Positions 8,862 through 16,789 of a stretch of DNA of 64,000 nt are shown here, piece after piece. Within the stretch, counting starts at the first letter, position 1; every line of letters begins with the position of its first letter. The DNA is from Dyella flava (lineage in GTDB: Bacteria; Pseudomonadota; Gammaproteobacteria; Xanthomonadales; Rhodanobacteraceae): positions 324,021 through 388,020 of the forward strand of contig NZ_JADIKE010000036.1 of NCBI RefSeq assembly GCF_016904955.1. Reading direction: 5' to 3'. Made by a program: the position numbers and the translations under genes. The notes under the pieces are model-generated. The model was given only the letters and a program-made list of their open reading frames with translations, ran no database searches and was not told the DNA's origin.

Positions 8862-9362
8862 TCACGATCCGCCTGCGAGCAACTCATCCAACTGCGCGAA
8901 CTGTTCGGGTAGGCCTTCCGCCGAACCGGCGAGGGCTTCGTCGAGGGCCTCCGTTGTTGGGTAGCGTTCGTGCAGGGTGACCCGCGTTTTGCCGGCATTT
9001 TCTTCGAACGTCACCGTAGTCACGGCTCCCTGATCGCTTTCTTCGTTCGTCCATACGAGACGCTTGTGCGGCGTTACTTCTTTGTACGTGCCGAAGAACG
9101 TCATCGGTTGATCGAAGGCCGGATGGCGGAACACGAGGAGATACGTGCCCCCGGTGCGAATATCCATGTCGCACGAGAGCAGCGACATACCCGCCGACTT
9201 CGGAACCCACCACTGTTTGAACAATTCGGGTTTGCTCCACGCTTCGAAGACGATGTGCGCCGGGGCATTGAACGTTCGCGTCACGACGAGTTCGAGGTCG
9301 GACTTGCGTTCCACAACGGTGCGGTTCATGGCGGCGGAACTACTTTCTTTTGCTTCTGGCAT
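8862..9362 (-). CDS. SRPBCC (AHSA1-like) domain protein
   Basis: 166 residues forming one helix-grip domain: VVTRTFNAPAHIVFEAWSKPELFKQWW near residues 26-52, GGTYLLVFRHP, TFFGTYKEVTPHKRLVWT and the C-terminal helix with FAQLDELL. Such proteins bind hydrophobic ligands and are nearly always paired with an ArsR-type repressor. Its start lies 23 bases inside the upstream ArsR gene, so the two are translationally coupled. The ligand is not known. Confidence 0.9.
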   Translation of the reverse strand: MPEAKESSSAAMNRTVVERKSDLELVVTRTFNAPAHIVFEAWSKPELFKQWWVPKSAGMSLLSCDMDIRTGGTYLLVFRHPAFDQPMTFFGTYKEVTPHKRLVWTNEESDQGAVTTVTFEENAGKTRVTLHERYPTTEALDEALAGSAEGLPEQFAQLDELLAGGS

Positions 9363-9702
9363 TTGCCCTCTCCTTGCGGTTCAAGTGCTCGACAAGCTTG
9401 TCCAGCGCGTCGAAACGTGCGCTCCAGAGTTCGCGGTGCCGCTCGATCCATGCGGCCTCTTCTTCCAGCCGGCGCAGCCCGAGTTTGCAGGTTCGTACGC
9501 GTCCAACCTTCTCCGTGATCACGAGCCCCGCCTGCTCCAAGATGCTGACGTGCTTCTTCATGCCCGTGAGGGTCATCTGAAACCTTTGGGCAAGGTCGGT
9601 GATTGAGGCGTCTGAACCCCCGAGCTGCTCCAGCACGCCGCGTCGGGTGACATCGGAGAGCGCGGCGAACGTTGTATCGAGGCGGGTTTGATAGTGAACC
9701 AT
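9340..9702 (-). CDS. ArsR/SdpR-like winged-helix regulator
   Basis: 120 residues. The core is FAALSDVTRRGVLEQL, then ITDLAQRFQMTLTGMKKHVSILEQAGLV as the recognition helix, and EKVGRVRTCKL as the wing. No metal-binding cysteine pair is seen, so it is the SdpR-like non-metal type that partners SRPBCC proteins. The frame is open to 10020, but ATG 9702 lies inside a 20-bp perfect palindrome just after a good promoter, so the mRNA is probably leaderless. It overlaps the SRPBCC gene by 23 bases. Confidence 0.9.
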   Translation of the reverse strand: MVHYQTRLDTTFAALSDVTRRGVLEQLGGSDASITDLAQRFQMTLTGMKKHVSILEQAGLVITEKVGRVRTCKLGLRRLEEEAAWIERHRELWSARFDALDKLVEHLNRKERANARSKRK

Positions 9703-9738
9703 ATGGTTCACTGTAAGGCGCACTTGGGTGATTTGCAA
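9693..9738 (-). promoter_or_regulatory. Leaderless promoter and palindromic operator of the arsR-SRPBCC pair
   Basis: On the minus strand TTGCAA (9738-9733) and TACAGT (9715-9710) are separated by 17 bases, which puts the start of transcription at or within a base or two of the arsR ATG at 9702. The perfect palindrome agtgaaccatatggttcact (9693-9712) covers the -10 end and the start codon, an ideal autorepressor site. The rest of 9739-10031 shows no gene. Confidence 0.6.
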
Positions 9739-10031
9739 GTGGATGACCCTACGGGCGCAAATCGCACGTAGCTCCTCTACCGCTCTGAACCCAAACTGCG
9801 CATGTCGAGCGCGGGCAAAGTTCCGACCGGCGGCTTTGTGGCAGCCAGGTCGAGATGTCGGATGACACCTCAGGGTCGGAAGCGAACGTCCGGATCTCTC
9901 ACGCATCGGCAACGGAAGCTTCCGACGCCCACAGGCGGGGCACATAAAGTGCAGGCCGAAGTCATCGAGGTTTGGCTCAGCCTCGGTCTTAAACTCAGCG
10001 AACCCGATCTCTGAATACAAGGAGCAACGAG

Positions 10032-10386
10032 ATGAAGCTCACGACTATCTCACAGCTCACCCTCGACGGAGTGACCCAGGGCAACGATGCCACGAGTGAC
10101 GAAGATCGCAAAGGGGGATTCGAACGCGGCGGATGGGCAAAGGGGGCTGGCGACGACGCGACTCGCGATCACATTTTTGCGACCTGCCTGCGCGCTGACG
10201 CGTTCCTTTTTTGGGCGCAGAACGCATGACCTGTTCCTCGAATCTTGGGGCACGATTGAGTCCATGCGGCATCACCCTGTCGGAGAAGCACTGGAGTCGA
10301 AGCCGAAGTACGTCGCGTCTAGAACATTGACTGATCCGGTAGGCATGAAGGACGGAGCAGTCCTAGAGATTCCCTTGAAATTGTAG
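10032..10386 (+). pseudogene. Dihydrofolate reductase (RibD C-terminal)-like protein, frameshifted and truncated
   Basis: The first frame reads like the start of the YyaP/DHFR-like family (KLTTISQLTLDGV, DEDRKGGFERGGWA). At a run of six T near 10207 the reading moves to the next frame, which continues FGRRTHDLFLESWGT, RHHPVGEALESKPKYVASRTL and then stops. One extra T explains the shift. The last half of the domain, with the GS-x-x-L and LG-G-K/R-F region, is missing. Genes of this family often sit beside ArsR-SRPBCC pairs, so this is probably the decayed third member. Confidence 0.75.
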
Positions 10387-10479
10387 GCCGTACGCGATGG
10401 AGGGGAGTCAATCGGCTTGCGCGAAGCACAAACCGTGATCGACGAACGGCATCGCTGCCGCCGCAGAAGCAGGTTAGGT

Positions 10480-10528
10480 GGACAAACTTGCTGGACGTCC
10501 ATCGAAGTTTGTCCAAAACGGACAAACT
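10480..10528. repeat. Three copies of GGACAAACT beside the tRNA 3' end
   Basis: GGACAAACTT (10480-10489) and its inverse AAGTTTGTCC (10505-10514) form a 10-bp inverted repeat, and a third direct copy is at 10520-10528, about 40 bases from the encoded CCA end of tRNA-Arg. Short inverted/direct repeats at this place are typical of integrase arm or core sites, but no integrase gene is in the window. Confidence 0.5.
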
Positions 10529-10567
10529 ATGCTGGATCGCGCAATAGCGACGCCGCATCAAGAGAAA

Positions 10568-10644
10568 TGGCGCGCCCGGAGGGATTCGAACCCCCGACCA
10601 ATGGCTTCGGAAGCCACTACTCTATCCGGCTGAGCTACGGGCGC
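10568..10644 (-). tRNA. tRNA-Arg (anticodon CCG)
   Basis: 77 bases on the minus strand. Acceptor arms GCGCCCG / CGGGCGC pair fully, the D arm contains AGCTCAGCCGGATAGAG, the anticodon loop TTCCGAA gives CCG, the T loop is GGTTCGAATCC, and CCA is encoded at 10570-10568. It reads arginine CGG codons. The DNA left of its 3' end looks like accessory sequence. Confidence 0.96.
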
Positions 10645-10821
10645 GTGGTGTGCTGCGCGCTGGATGGGCAATCCGAAGGATGCGGGCCAGCGGCGAAGCG
10701 GGAGTATAGCGGAGTTGGCGGAGGCTCGCCCACGCATGGCGTTTTTCGCGGGCGCAGCGGCTCACCCAGGCACTCCCTCCCGCGGCGGTCGCCGCAGGAG
10801 AGAGGCAGGAGCTCGCCTGGA

Positions 10822-12726
10822 TCAGCGGGCCTTGATCAACTGGCTCAAGGTGTCCGGCTTGCTGGTGTCGCGTTCCAGATGCGGATACTTCAGGCCGCCG
10901 TGGTAGTCGATGCGCACGGTCTTGTACTCATCGAAGTTCTTCACCAGCAATTCGATCGGCTGGCTGGTGTCCTTGGCCGCGGCGGTGACGGCATCCTTCA
11001 TCACATCCGGGTCATAGCTCTGGCCGTTGACGGCGACGATCGTCATGCCGGGCGAGATGCCGGCATTGAAGGCCGGGCCATCCCACAGCACGTCGCTGAT
11101 GGCGCCTTCCTTGCCGATCGACAGACCCAGCGAATAGGTGAAATCGGCTGTGTGGCGCAGGGCTTCGACGGCCTTGATCACGTCGGACGGCTTGTCGTTG
11201 TAGACCAGCTTCCAGCCGTGCGCTTCCAGACCGCCGGTCAGCGGACCGTGACCATCCAGACGCGTGCGCAGATAGCTGGCCCAGTCATACGGCGTGATGT
11301 CGTTGAGCGTCTTCACCACATCCTCGAAGGTGTAGGTGTCGACGTCCCACGCACCGGGATTCACGCCAAAGAAGGCCTTGGCGAAATCGTCGATGTTCTT
11401 CTTGTTGCCGGTCAGCTCGCGCAGCTTGCCATCCACATCCAGCCAGATCATCTCACCGGCCGAGTAATAGTCTTCGCTGGCCTGGTAGTTGCGATAAGGC
11501 AGCGGACGACGCTGGGCGATGGTGGGATCGTTGGTGGTGTCCTGCACATTGCGCCAGCTGGCCAGGCCCGGGCGGCCCTTGTCATAAGTGGCGGCAACGG
11601 CAGCGATCATTTCGTGGTACTGGTCGCTGCTCCACAGGCCCGAACGCGCGGCCACCACCTGGCCCCAGAACTGGGTCTGGCCTTCGTAAACCCACAGCAG
11701 CGAATCGCCCATCGGCACGTTGAAATTCGGCGTGGCGAGGTCGGCGCCACGGCGGTATTTGCCGTCCCAGGAATGGTTGAACTCGTGCGACAGCAGATCG
11801 CGCATCACCCAGGTCTTGTCCCACTCGGTGAAGTAGCCGGTGGGCGTGCCGTCTTCGCTGGAGCGATGATGTTCAAGACCGTTGCCGCTCATCTTGTCGC
11901 TGAGCGAGAACAGGAAGTCGTAGTGGTTGTAGTGATGCGCGCCGTACAGCTTGTACATCTGCTGCACCAGATTCTCGTGAATCTTCAGCTGCTCGGGCGT
12001 CATCACCAGGTACTTCGGATCGTCCGCCACGATGTCCATGTGCACCGGCGTGCTCGCGCCCGGATCGAGATCCACGCGCTTGAAGTATTTGCCGGCATAG
12101 ATCGGCGAGTCGACCAGGTCGTCGTAGTTGATCGGCTTGAAGTGCACGGTGCCGCCGTCCTGCGAAGCGACTTCCAGTGCCGAGCCGAACTGCCAGCCGG
12201 CCGGCAGCGTGACGCTGGGCTCGGTCTGAATCTGGCGCGCGTAGTAACCGGCCGGATAAAGCGTAACGGTGTTCCACTGCAGGTTGAGCATTTCCGGCGT
12301 CATCACCACGCGACCCTGGCGCACGTCCTGCGGTGACAGGTACTGGAACTCGACGTCGAGCGAGCTGACGCCCTGCGGTACGGTCACATGGAAGGCATAG
12401 ACGTTGTATTCGTCACGCGTCCACGGCAGCACCTGGCCGTTGGCTTTCACCACCAGGCCGGCGAACTTGTCGATCGGACCACTCGGCGAGTGATTGCCGG
12501 GGATCCATTGCGGATAAAGCAAGGTGAGCGGACCCGCTGCCACCGGCACAACTTCGTGCACGCGGAACACGCGATGGGCAAGATCGGTGGCATCCACATC
12601 GATCTTCAGCGTGCCTGCGCTGTAAGGCACGTTCTGCGGTGCGGGTACATCGTCCGCATGAACGGCGAAGGCGGTGCATCCCAGCGCGGCGGCGAAGATG
12701 GCGGCAGTAAGCGGGTGACGTTTCAA
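10822..12726 (-). CDS. M61 family metallopeptidase (glycyl aminopeptidase type) with PDZ domain
   Basis: 634 residues with a signal peptide (cleavage near AVHA-D, residue 24), so it acts in the periplasm or outside. An N-terminal beta domain (to about 200) precedes the gluzincin core with the zinc motif HEFNH at 314-318 and the downstream E of YEGQTQFWG. A C-terminal PDZ-like domain spans about 510-610 (LSIGKEGAISDV, INAGISPGMTIVAVNG-type residues). The start codon is TTG, placed 6 bases after an AGGAG site. Family members remove N-terminal Gly/Ala; the role here is general peptide scavenging by inference. Confidence 0.9.
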   Translation of the reverse strand: MKRHPLTAAIFAAALGCTAFAVHADDVPAPQNVPYSAGTLKIDVDATDLAHRVFRVHEVVPVAAGPLTLLYPQWIPGNHSPSGPIDKFAGLVVKANGQVLPWTRDEYNVYAFHVTVPQGVSSLDVEFQYLSPQDVRQGRVVMTPEMLNLQWNTVTLYPAGYYARQIQTEPSVTLPAGWQFGSALEVASQDGGTVHFKPINYDDLVDSPIYAGKYFKRVDLDPGASTPVHMDIVADDPKYLVMTPEQLKIHENLVQQMYKLYGAHHYNHYDFLFSLSDKMSGNGLEHHRSSEDGTPTGYFTEWDKTWVMRDLLSHEFNHSWDGKYRRGADLATPNFNVPMGDSLLWVYEGQTQFWGQVVAARSGLWSSDQYHEMIAAVAATYDKGRPGLASWRNVQDTTNDPTIAQRRPLPYRNYQASEDYYSAGEMIWLDVDGKLRELTGNKKNIDDFAKAFFGVNPGAWDVDTYTFEDVVKTLNDITPYDWASYLRTRLDGHGPLTGGLEAHGWKLVYNDKPSDVIKAVEALRHTADFTYSLGLSIGKEGAISDVLWDGPAFNAGISPGMTIVAVNGQSYDPDVMKDAVTAAAKDTSQPIELLVKNFDEYKTVRIDYHGGLKYPHLERDTSKPDTLSQLIKAR

Positions 12727-12925
12727 GGTGTTCTCCTGTGCGGCAAGCGGCCTCGGCCGCGCTCACAAAAGTGAACACGGCATTAAGTATCCGATGCTAG
12801 CCAGCTGTGCAGGTCGCGCTCCCCTGCCAGAGGTCACAGACTGAACGGCTTTCCGGTATCGGCCCGACGCTGGCCGATGGTTTCCAGAATCAGCCAATTC
12901 CTTAATTTTCGTAGGAGATCGCGGG

Positions 12926-13006
12926 GTTGTTCGCGACGGTTAAAGCTGAACAACAGCTTCCGCGTAGAAGGTTGCGGAAAGTTTGAAGTAAGAGAGATGT
13001 TACAAT
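12926..13006 (+). promoter_or_regulatory. Upstream region of the beta-barrel gene: inverted repeat and extended -10
   Basis: GTTGTTC/GAACAAC arms at 12926-12932 and 12948-12954 form an inverted repeat, and TGTTACAAT (TG-n-TACAAT, -10 at 13001-13006) is a good extended -10 about 85 bases before the outer-membrane protein start. No good -35 is seen, which suits an activated promoter. The 12727-13090 gap has no gene. Confidence 0.35.
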
Positions 13007-13090
13007 GTTGTTACATCGCGTATCCCCGCGCGATCCGCACAGTGACCTCCCCATCCTGTGTCGGCCAATAACAAAGAGATGGAGTCCTCC

Positions 13091-13738
13091 ATGAATAAGC
13101 TAGCCCTCTCGGCCGCTGTGGCCGCCCTTGCCCTGTCCCCCGTCCTGAGCCAAGTGGCCCATGCGGACGACGCCAGCACCACCCCCACCTACGGTTCGAA
13201 CGTCAATCCGAACTGGCAGGACAATTTCTTCGTTGACGGCAACCTGGGCCAGACCCAGGCTCGCGCCGGCGAGCTGACCCACAACAACAGCGTGTTCCAG
13301 AACGTCCGCTTCGGCTGGCGCTGGAACGGCATCGTGGGCGCGGAAATCGGCTACGCCTACCTCGGCCGCCCGAAGGCTGATATCGGCAATGGCTTCGGCT
13401 CGTTCTCGGCCAAGCCGCAGGCCGCCACCATCGGCCTGAACGCCAAGTACAACTTCTACCAGGCCTGGTACGTCACCGCGCACGCCGGCTACATGCGCTC
13501 GCGCACCGAGCTGGCCCTCACCGCCGGTGATTTCGACAGCCGCTACAAGACCTGGAACAACGGCCTGTACGCCGGCCTGGGCGTCGGCTACGACGTCACC
13601 AAGAACGTCAGCCTGGCGCTGAACTACGACAACTACCGCGTGCAGGCCGGCAACGAGACCAGCCCGTACTACGTGGGCGTCGGCCACATCCGCACCAACG
13701 TCGCGGCCTACTCGGCTTCGGTGGAATACCGCTTCTAA
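13091..13738 (+). CDS. Outer-membrane beta-barrel protein (OmpW/OmpA-barrel type)
   Basis: 215 residues with a signal peptide ending AHA-D (about residue 26). The mature part has alternating hydrophobic strands ending in aromatic residues (VFQNVRFGWRW, VGAEIGYAYL, ATIGLNAKYNF, GLYAGLGVGYDV, VSLALNYDNYRV) and a C-terminal VEYRF, the signal for the BAM machinery. This is an eight-stranded barrel of the OmpA-like porin family, common in Xanthomonadales. The start has a GGAG site. A strong terminator follows at 13789. Its pore or receptor function is not evident. Confidence 0.88.
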   Translation: MNKLALSAAVAALALSPVLSQVAHADDASTTPTYGSNVNPNWQDNFFVDGNLGQTQARAGELTHNNSVFQNVRFGWRWNGIVGAEIGYAYLGRPKADIGNGFGSFSAKPQAATIGLNAKYNFYQAWYVTAHAGYMRSRTELALTAGDFDSRYKTWNNGLYAGLGVGYDVTKNVSLALNYDNYRVQAGNETSPYYVGVGHIRTNVAAYSASVEYRF

Positions 13739-13788
13739 GCAAGTCCGTGGCCGCTGTGCGCCCCCTGCGCAGCGGTCCAGCTTCGCAA

Positions 13789-13818
13789 AATCCTCCGAGG
13801 CGACTCGGGGGATTTTTT
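13789..13818 (+). terminator. Rho-independent terminator after the beta-barrel gene
   Basis: An 11-bp stem (AATCCTCCGAG pairing with CTCGGGGGATT) with the loop GCGA leads into six T residues, about 50 bases after the stop codon. This is a textbook intrinsic terminator. Confidence 0.9.
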
Positions 13819-13853
13819 ATTTATATATGCCAGTCGTCTACCTGACGCACCCC

Positions 13854-13881
13854 TAAAGTTTCCCAGTCCCGTCGCCGATAC
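13854..13881 (+). promoter_or_regulatory. Sigma-28-like promoter before the small secreted protein gene
   Basis: TAAAGTTT (13854-13861), 12 bases, then GCCGATAC (13874-13881). The flagellar sigma-28 consensus is TAAAGTTT-N11-GCCGATAA, so the -35 is perfect, the -10 is 7 of 8 and the spacer is one base long. It sits 47 bases before the gene at 13929. Confidence 0.5.
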
Positions 13882-13928
13882 CTCTTTCAAGCCGCTCTGC
13901 GCGCTCACCTCGGCCTAAGGACTGACAT

Positions 13929-14288
13929 ATGAAATCTCTCATCGCTGCGACCGTGCTGATGGTCGCCCCCATCGCCGCTCACGCATGTGCCTCCAGTGAT
14001 TTCGCCATCCAGGACGTCAAAGTCTCGGCCATCGGCAATGGCATCGGCACCCGCCTGAGCGTGAAAGGCAAGCTCGTCAACAACTGCTCCACCGCCGCCG
14101 CTGCGCAAGTGCGCCTCGACGCGAAAGACGGCTCCGGCAACGTGCTGTCGTCAAGGGAAGGGTGGCCGGCCGGCACCACCAATATCAGCCCCGGCCAGTC
14201 GGTCGACTTCGACCTGGGCCGCCTGCTCCACTACCAGGCGGACATGCAGAGCTACTCGCTCACCGTGGTTGACGTGCGCGCCTGGTAA
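13929..14288 (+). CDS. Small secreted protein of unknown function
   Basis: 119 residues with a signal peptide MKSLIAATVLMVAPIAAHA cut before C20. The mature part is a single beta-rich domain (DFAIQDVKVSAIGNGIGTRLSVKGKLVNNCS, VRLDAKDGSGNVL, the SPGQSVDFDLG stretch) like FxLYD/CARDB-type immunoglobulin folds of periplasmic proteins, with two cysteines (C20, C52) that could bridge. No catalytic motif is visible. A sigma-28-like promoter lies upstream and an intrinsic terminator downstream, so it may be co-expressed with late flagellar genes. Confidence 0.8.
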   Translation: MKSLIAATVLMVAPIAAHACASSDFAIQDVKVSAIGNGIGTRLSVKGKLVNNCSTAAAAQVRLDAKDGSGNVLSSREGWPAGTTNISPGQSVDFDLGRLLHYQADMQSYSLTVVDVRAW

Positions 14289-14316
14289 ACCTGTTTTTCT
14301 GTGCGTGTGTGAACCT

Positions 14317-14349
14317 GCCGGCGGCACGCCCATGTCGCCGGCTTTTTTT
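14317..14349 (+). terminator. Rho-independent terminator
   Basis: GCCGGCG (14317-14323) pairs with CGCCGGC (14336-14342) and is followed by seven T residues, 28 bases after the small secreted protein gene. Confidence 0.88.
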
Positions 14350-14366
14350 GCGCGCGGTAGCGAAGC

Positions 14367-14452
14367 GTAGGTTGGGTTAGCGCAGCGTAACCCAACGATG
14401 GTTATCGCTTCGATGAAGTTCCGTTGGGTTACGCTGCGCTAACCCAACCTAC
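14367..14452. repeat. Large inverted repeat with 31-base arms (GTAGGTTGGGTTA family)
   Basis: Arms at 14367-14397 and 14422-14452 are exact reverse complements; each begins GTAGGTTGGGTTAGCGCAGC on its own strand, with a 24-base centre. Each arm itself contains the smaller palindrome GGTTAGCGCAGCGTAACC. This is a widely dispersed intergenic repeat type in gammaproteobacteria, probably a mobile palindromic element rather than a gene. Confidence 0.85.
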
Positions 14453-14477
14453 CCAACCTACGCCGATCTTCGCGTGG

Positions 14478-14750
14478 TCAATGCCGCATCGGGCTGCGAG
14501 GTTCGATGTGGTGGCGCTTCTCTAAATGCTCCAGCGCCTCACCGATCAATCTGCTGATGAGCTGGAAGGTGAGTTGCATTTCCCAGCGGGGAATCATCAC
14601 GGTGCCATCTTCGTCGGTGTGCGACTCCTCGTCGCTGCCTACGTTCGACATGATCATCAGCAGGCGCTGAAGATTTTTTAGTTCGATGTAGTCGTCTTCA
14701 GACAATAGGTAATGCTTCAACCCGAACGGGTCGATGTAGGTGCTTTCCAT
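14478..14750 (-). CDS. XAC0095-like small protein
   Basis: 90 residues, acidic, with no signal or membrane segment. The pattern HYLLSEDDYIELKNLQRLLMIMSNV followed by a spacer and a second amphipathic helix (LTFQLISRLIGEALEHLEKR) resembles the short XAC0095 family found in Xanthomonadales, whose function is unknown. The N-terminal SEDDY matches the start of that family by my recollection only. It is a single gene, convergent with the secreted protein gene across an inverted repeat. Confidence 0.68.
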   Translation of the reverse strand: MESTYIDPFGLKHYLLSEDDYIELKNLQRLLMIMSNVGSDEESHTDEDGTVMIPRWEMQLTFQLISRLIGEALEHLEKRHHIEPRSPMRH

Positions 14751-15252
14751 TGCGGCGCTCCACGGGTTTAGGTCGCCCGCGCATTGCGCGCGGGCGAAGG
14801 GACTGCAGGAAAAAATCCTGCTCGTTTCAGCGGAATGGCCAACTTCCGCTAGGACGATTACCCACTTGGGCCCGACGCCGCGCAGTTTGAGCGGCGGTGA
14901 AGTAGCGCTAATGTCGGCAAGGCGGGGGCACGCGTAGGCGTGCGTGCCGTAAAATCGGGGATAACCATGACTAACTCCTAGTTAGTTTGTTGTGGCCAGC
15001 GGGTCGTTTGGGTCTGTCCCCCAGGCGATCCGCGCTACTTCTCTAGTGTCGGGCGTGTCGTAGTCATCGCAGGGATGGGCACGCCCGACACCCATACGAT
15101 TGCATAAGCAAGATCGATGGTGTTCAAGAATGGGCGAATTTGTGGCGATGGAAAATTCGTCGCGTTTGCGCCGCTCTCCCTACTTGCCGTGATAGCTCCC
15201 TCTCCCCGGAGGGGAGAGGGAGCCAATGCTTGCAAGCGCGATGCAGCTTGGA
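14751..15252. other. 502-base intergenic region with small palindromes
   Basis: No convincing gene is seen. It contains ACTAACT-CCT-AGTTAGT (14970-14986), a 12-bp inverted repeat GTGTCGGGCGTG / CACGCCCGACAC (15046-15057 and 15080-15091), and a single CCCTCTCCCC hairpin (15195-15223) just after the chemotaxis operon, which may act as its transcript end. Confidence 0.5.
15195..15223. repeat. Solo REP hairpin of the CCCTCTCCCC family
   Basis: Thirteen-base arms gctccctctcccc / ggggagagggagc flank a 3-base centre. It is the same element that occurs as inverted pairs at several sites between 22 and 62 kb, here alone. Confidence 0.85.
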
Positions 15253-15558
15253 TCAGTGCAGCGTAAAAAGCTTATCGAAGCCAGCCACTTTCAAAGTGCC
15301 GCGCAACGAACTACTGGCATTGACGATGCGAATCTCAGCGCGATCGCCACCCGCGTGCTCACGCAGCAACATCAACATGCCAAGCGCGGAGCTATCCATG
15401 CTGTCGACCTCACCCAGGTCGATCACATAGCTGCGCGACGGCTTGCGGCCACCCAGGCAGGCTTCGTGGAATTGGCGATGTACGCTGAAATCGAAGTGGT
15501 TGCCGAACTGCAGGGTGAGGCAGTCCTGCTCCATATCGTGTTGAACATTGAGACTCAT
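15253..15558 (-). CDS. STAS-domain protein at the end of the chemotaxis operon
   Basis: 101 residues covering one STAS domain: a strand CLTLQFGNHFDF, then YVIDLGEVDSMDSSALGMLMLLRE with the serine region where anti-anti-sigma factors are phosphorylated (S in MDSSALG), then IRIVNASSSLRGTLKVAGFDKLF. The ATG at 15558 is chosen because GAGGAG lies 8 bases before it; the GTG 9 bases upstream abuts that site. It follows the atypical MCP by 12 bases and is probably a partner switch or regulatory subunit of this chemotaxis system. The partner kinase is not visible. Confidence 0.87.
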   Translation of the reverse strand: MSLNVQHDMEQDCLTLQFGNHFDFSVHRQFHEACLGGRKPSRSYVIDLGEVDSMDSSALGMLMLLREHAGGDRAEIRIVNASSSLRGTLKVAGFDKLFTLH

Positions 15559-15570
15559 GGCGGTCACTCC

Positions 15571-16773
15571 TCAGAACAGTTCAATATCGCCGGCATCCAT
15601 GCTGTTCTGCAGCGCCGGACCGCGTGAACGGATGCGTGCCTTCTCGCGCTGCAAGGCCAGGCGCTCACGCACGCGCTCGGAATGCTGGCGCAGTACCTGC
15701 GCATCCACCGGCTCGCAGGCCAGGGTCTGGATATCGCGCGTGGTCTCGGCCACTACGCCCTGCAACTCGACCAGGCGCGAGCGCGTCTGATTGAGCAGCT
15801 GGCTGAGAATGTCTTCGAACTGCAGCGAGCGGATGGTGGTGGAGACGTCATTGCCCAGGCCACGATTGATCTCGACCACTTGGTCGGCGACAGCGTTGGT
15901 GCGTGCATCGCTTTCGGTGACGTGCGCCATCATCGCGTCGATGCCGCCCTTGGCGGAGAGCGCCACGTTCAAGTCCTGCGAAGCGAGTTCACCGATCAGG
16001 CCGCGCACTTGCTCCATCGCGATGCGGGCACGCTCGACGTGACTGCCGATCTGTTCGTTGAACTGATTGGAATGGCTGGCCAGATTACGGATCTCGCCCG
16101 CGACGACGGCAAAGCCGCGCCCTGCTTCACCCGCGCGCGCCGCTTCGATCGCGGCGTTGAGCGCCAGCAGGTTGGTTTCCTCGGCAATGGTGTTGACGTT
16201 CTTCAGCAAGGCGAACACCGCGTCCATTTCTTTGGACATGCCGTCGATGCGATAGACGATGCGCAGGCTTTCGCGCGAAAGCTGCACGATCAGGCCTACG
16301 AAGTGTTCCAGCAGATCGCCGGTGCGCGCGGCAAAGTCCTGCACCGACACGCCGCCGTTCTGCACGCCGATGATCTGCTTGAGCAGCGATTGCTGCATGC
16401 CGGTCTTCTGCGACAAACCATCGAAGCCGCCGCCGAGCTCGGACACCGCATCGCGCAGCAGGTCCAGTGCCTGATGCAGTTCGCGCGAGGCATGGCCAAG
16501 CTCATCGACCAACGCGCCGCGGATATCTTCCAGCGCTTCGCGTACCGGCGTGCTGTCCGGTTCTGCGGTGGTTTCCACCACGATCGTGGGGGTCGCCAGC
16601 CGCCGGCATTCGAAGATCCACACCGCGCAAAGCGCGGTCACCAGCAGCGGCGCCATCCAGAGCGGATTCCAGAACAGGCACAGCAGCAGCGCGACCAGGC
16701 TGGCGCCGATGCCGATGAGTGGACGCGGAGCGGCGAAGGGCCGGGCAGCGACGTGGGGCATGTTTACGGACAT
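15571..16773 (-). CDS. Atypical methyl-accepting chemotaxis protein with CheZ-like motif
   Basis: 400 residues. Two adjacent membrane helices (about 16-34 and 36-56) form a hairpin with almost no periplasmic loop. The signalling hairpin tip is at 194-226 ([31 protein letters not shown], given in part). Past it, [11 protein letters not shown] at 317-327 has the D-x-x-x-Q spacing of CheZ (D321, Q325). The protein ends in GDIELF, close to the CheD tail. It lies between cheB and the last STAS gene. It probably senses an internal signal; the CheZ-like reading is inference from the motif alone. Confidence 0.88.
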   Translation of the reverse strand: MSVNMPHVAARPFAAPRPLIGIGASLVALLLCLFWNPLWMAPLLVTALCAVWIFECRRLATPTIVVETTAEPDSTPVREALEDIRGALVDELGHASRELHQALDLLRDAVSELGGGFDGLSQKTGMQQSLLKQIIGVQNGGVSVQDFAARTGDLLEHFVGLIVQLSRESLRIVYRIDGMSKEMDAVFALLKNVNTIAEETNLLALNAAIEAARAGEAGRGFAVVAGEIRNLASHSNQFNEQIGSHVERARIAMEQVRGLIGELASQDLNVALSAKGGIDAMMAHVTESDARTNAVADQVVEINRGLGNDVSTTIRSLQFEDILSQLLNQTRSRLVELQGVVAETTRDIQTLACEPVDAQVLRQHSERVRERLALQREKARIRSRGPALQNSMDAGDIELF

Positions 16774-16789
16774 AGGATGTTCCGATATG

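Noticed and set aside
15046-15091. GTGTCGGGCGTG/CACGCCCGACAC inverted repeat as a riboswitch or small RNA
   Set aside because: There is only one stem, with no recognisable promoter, terminator or conserved core.
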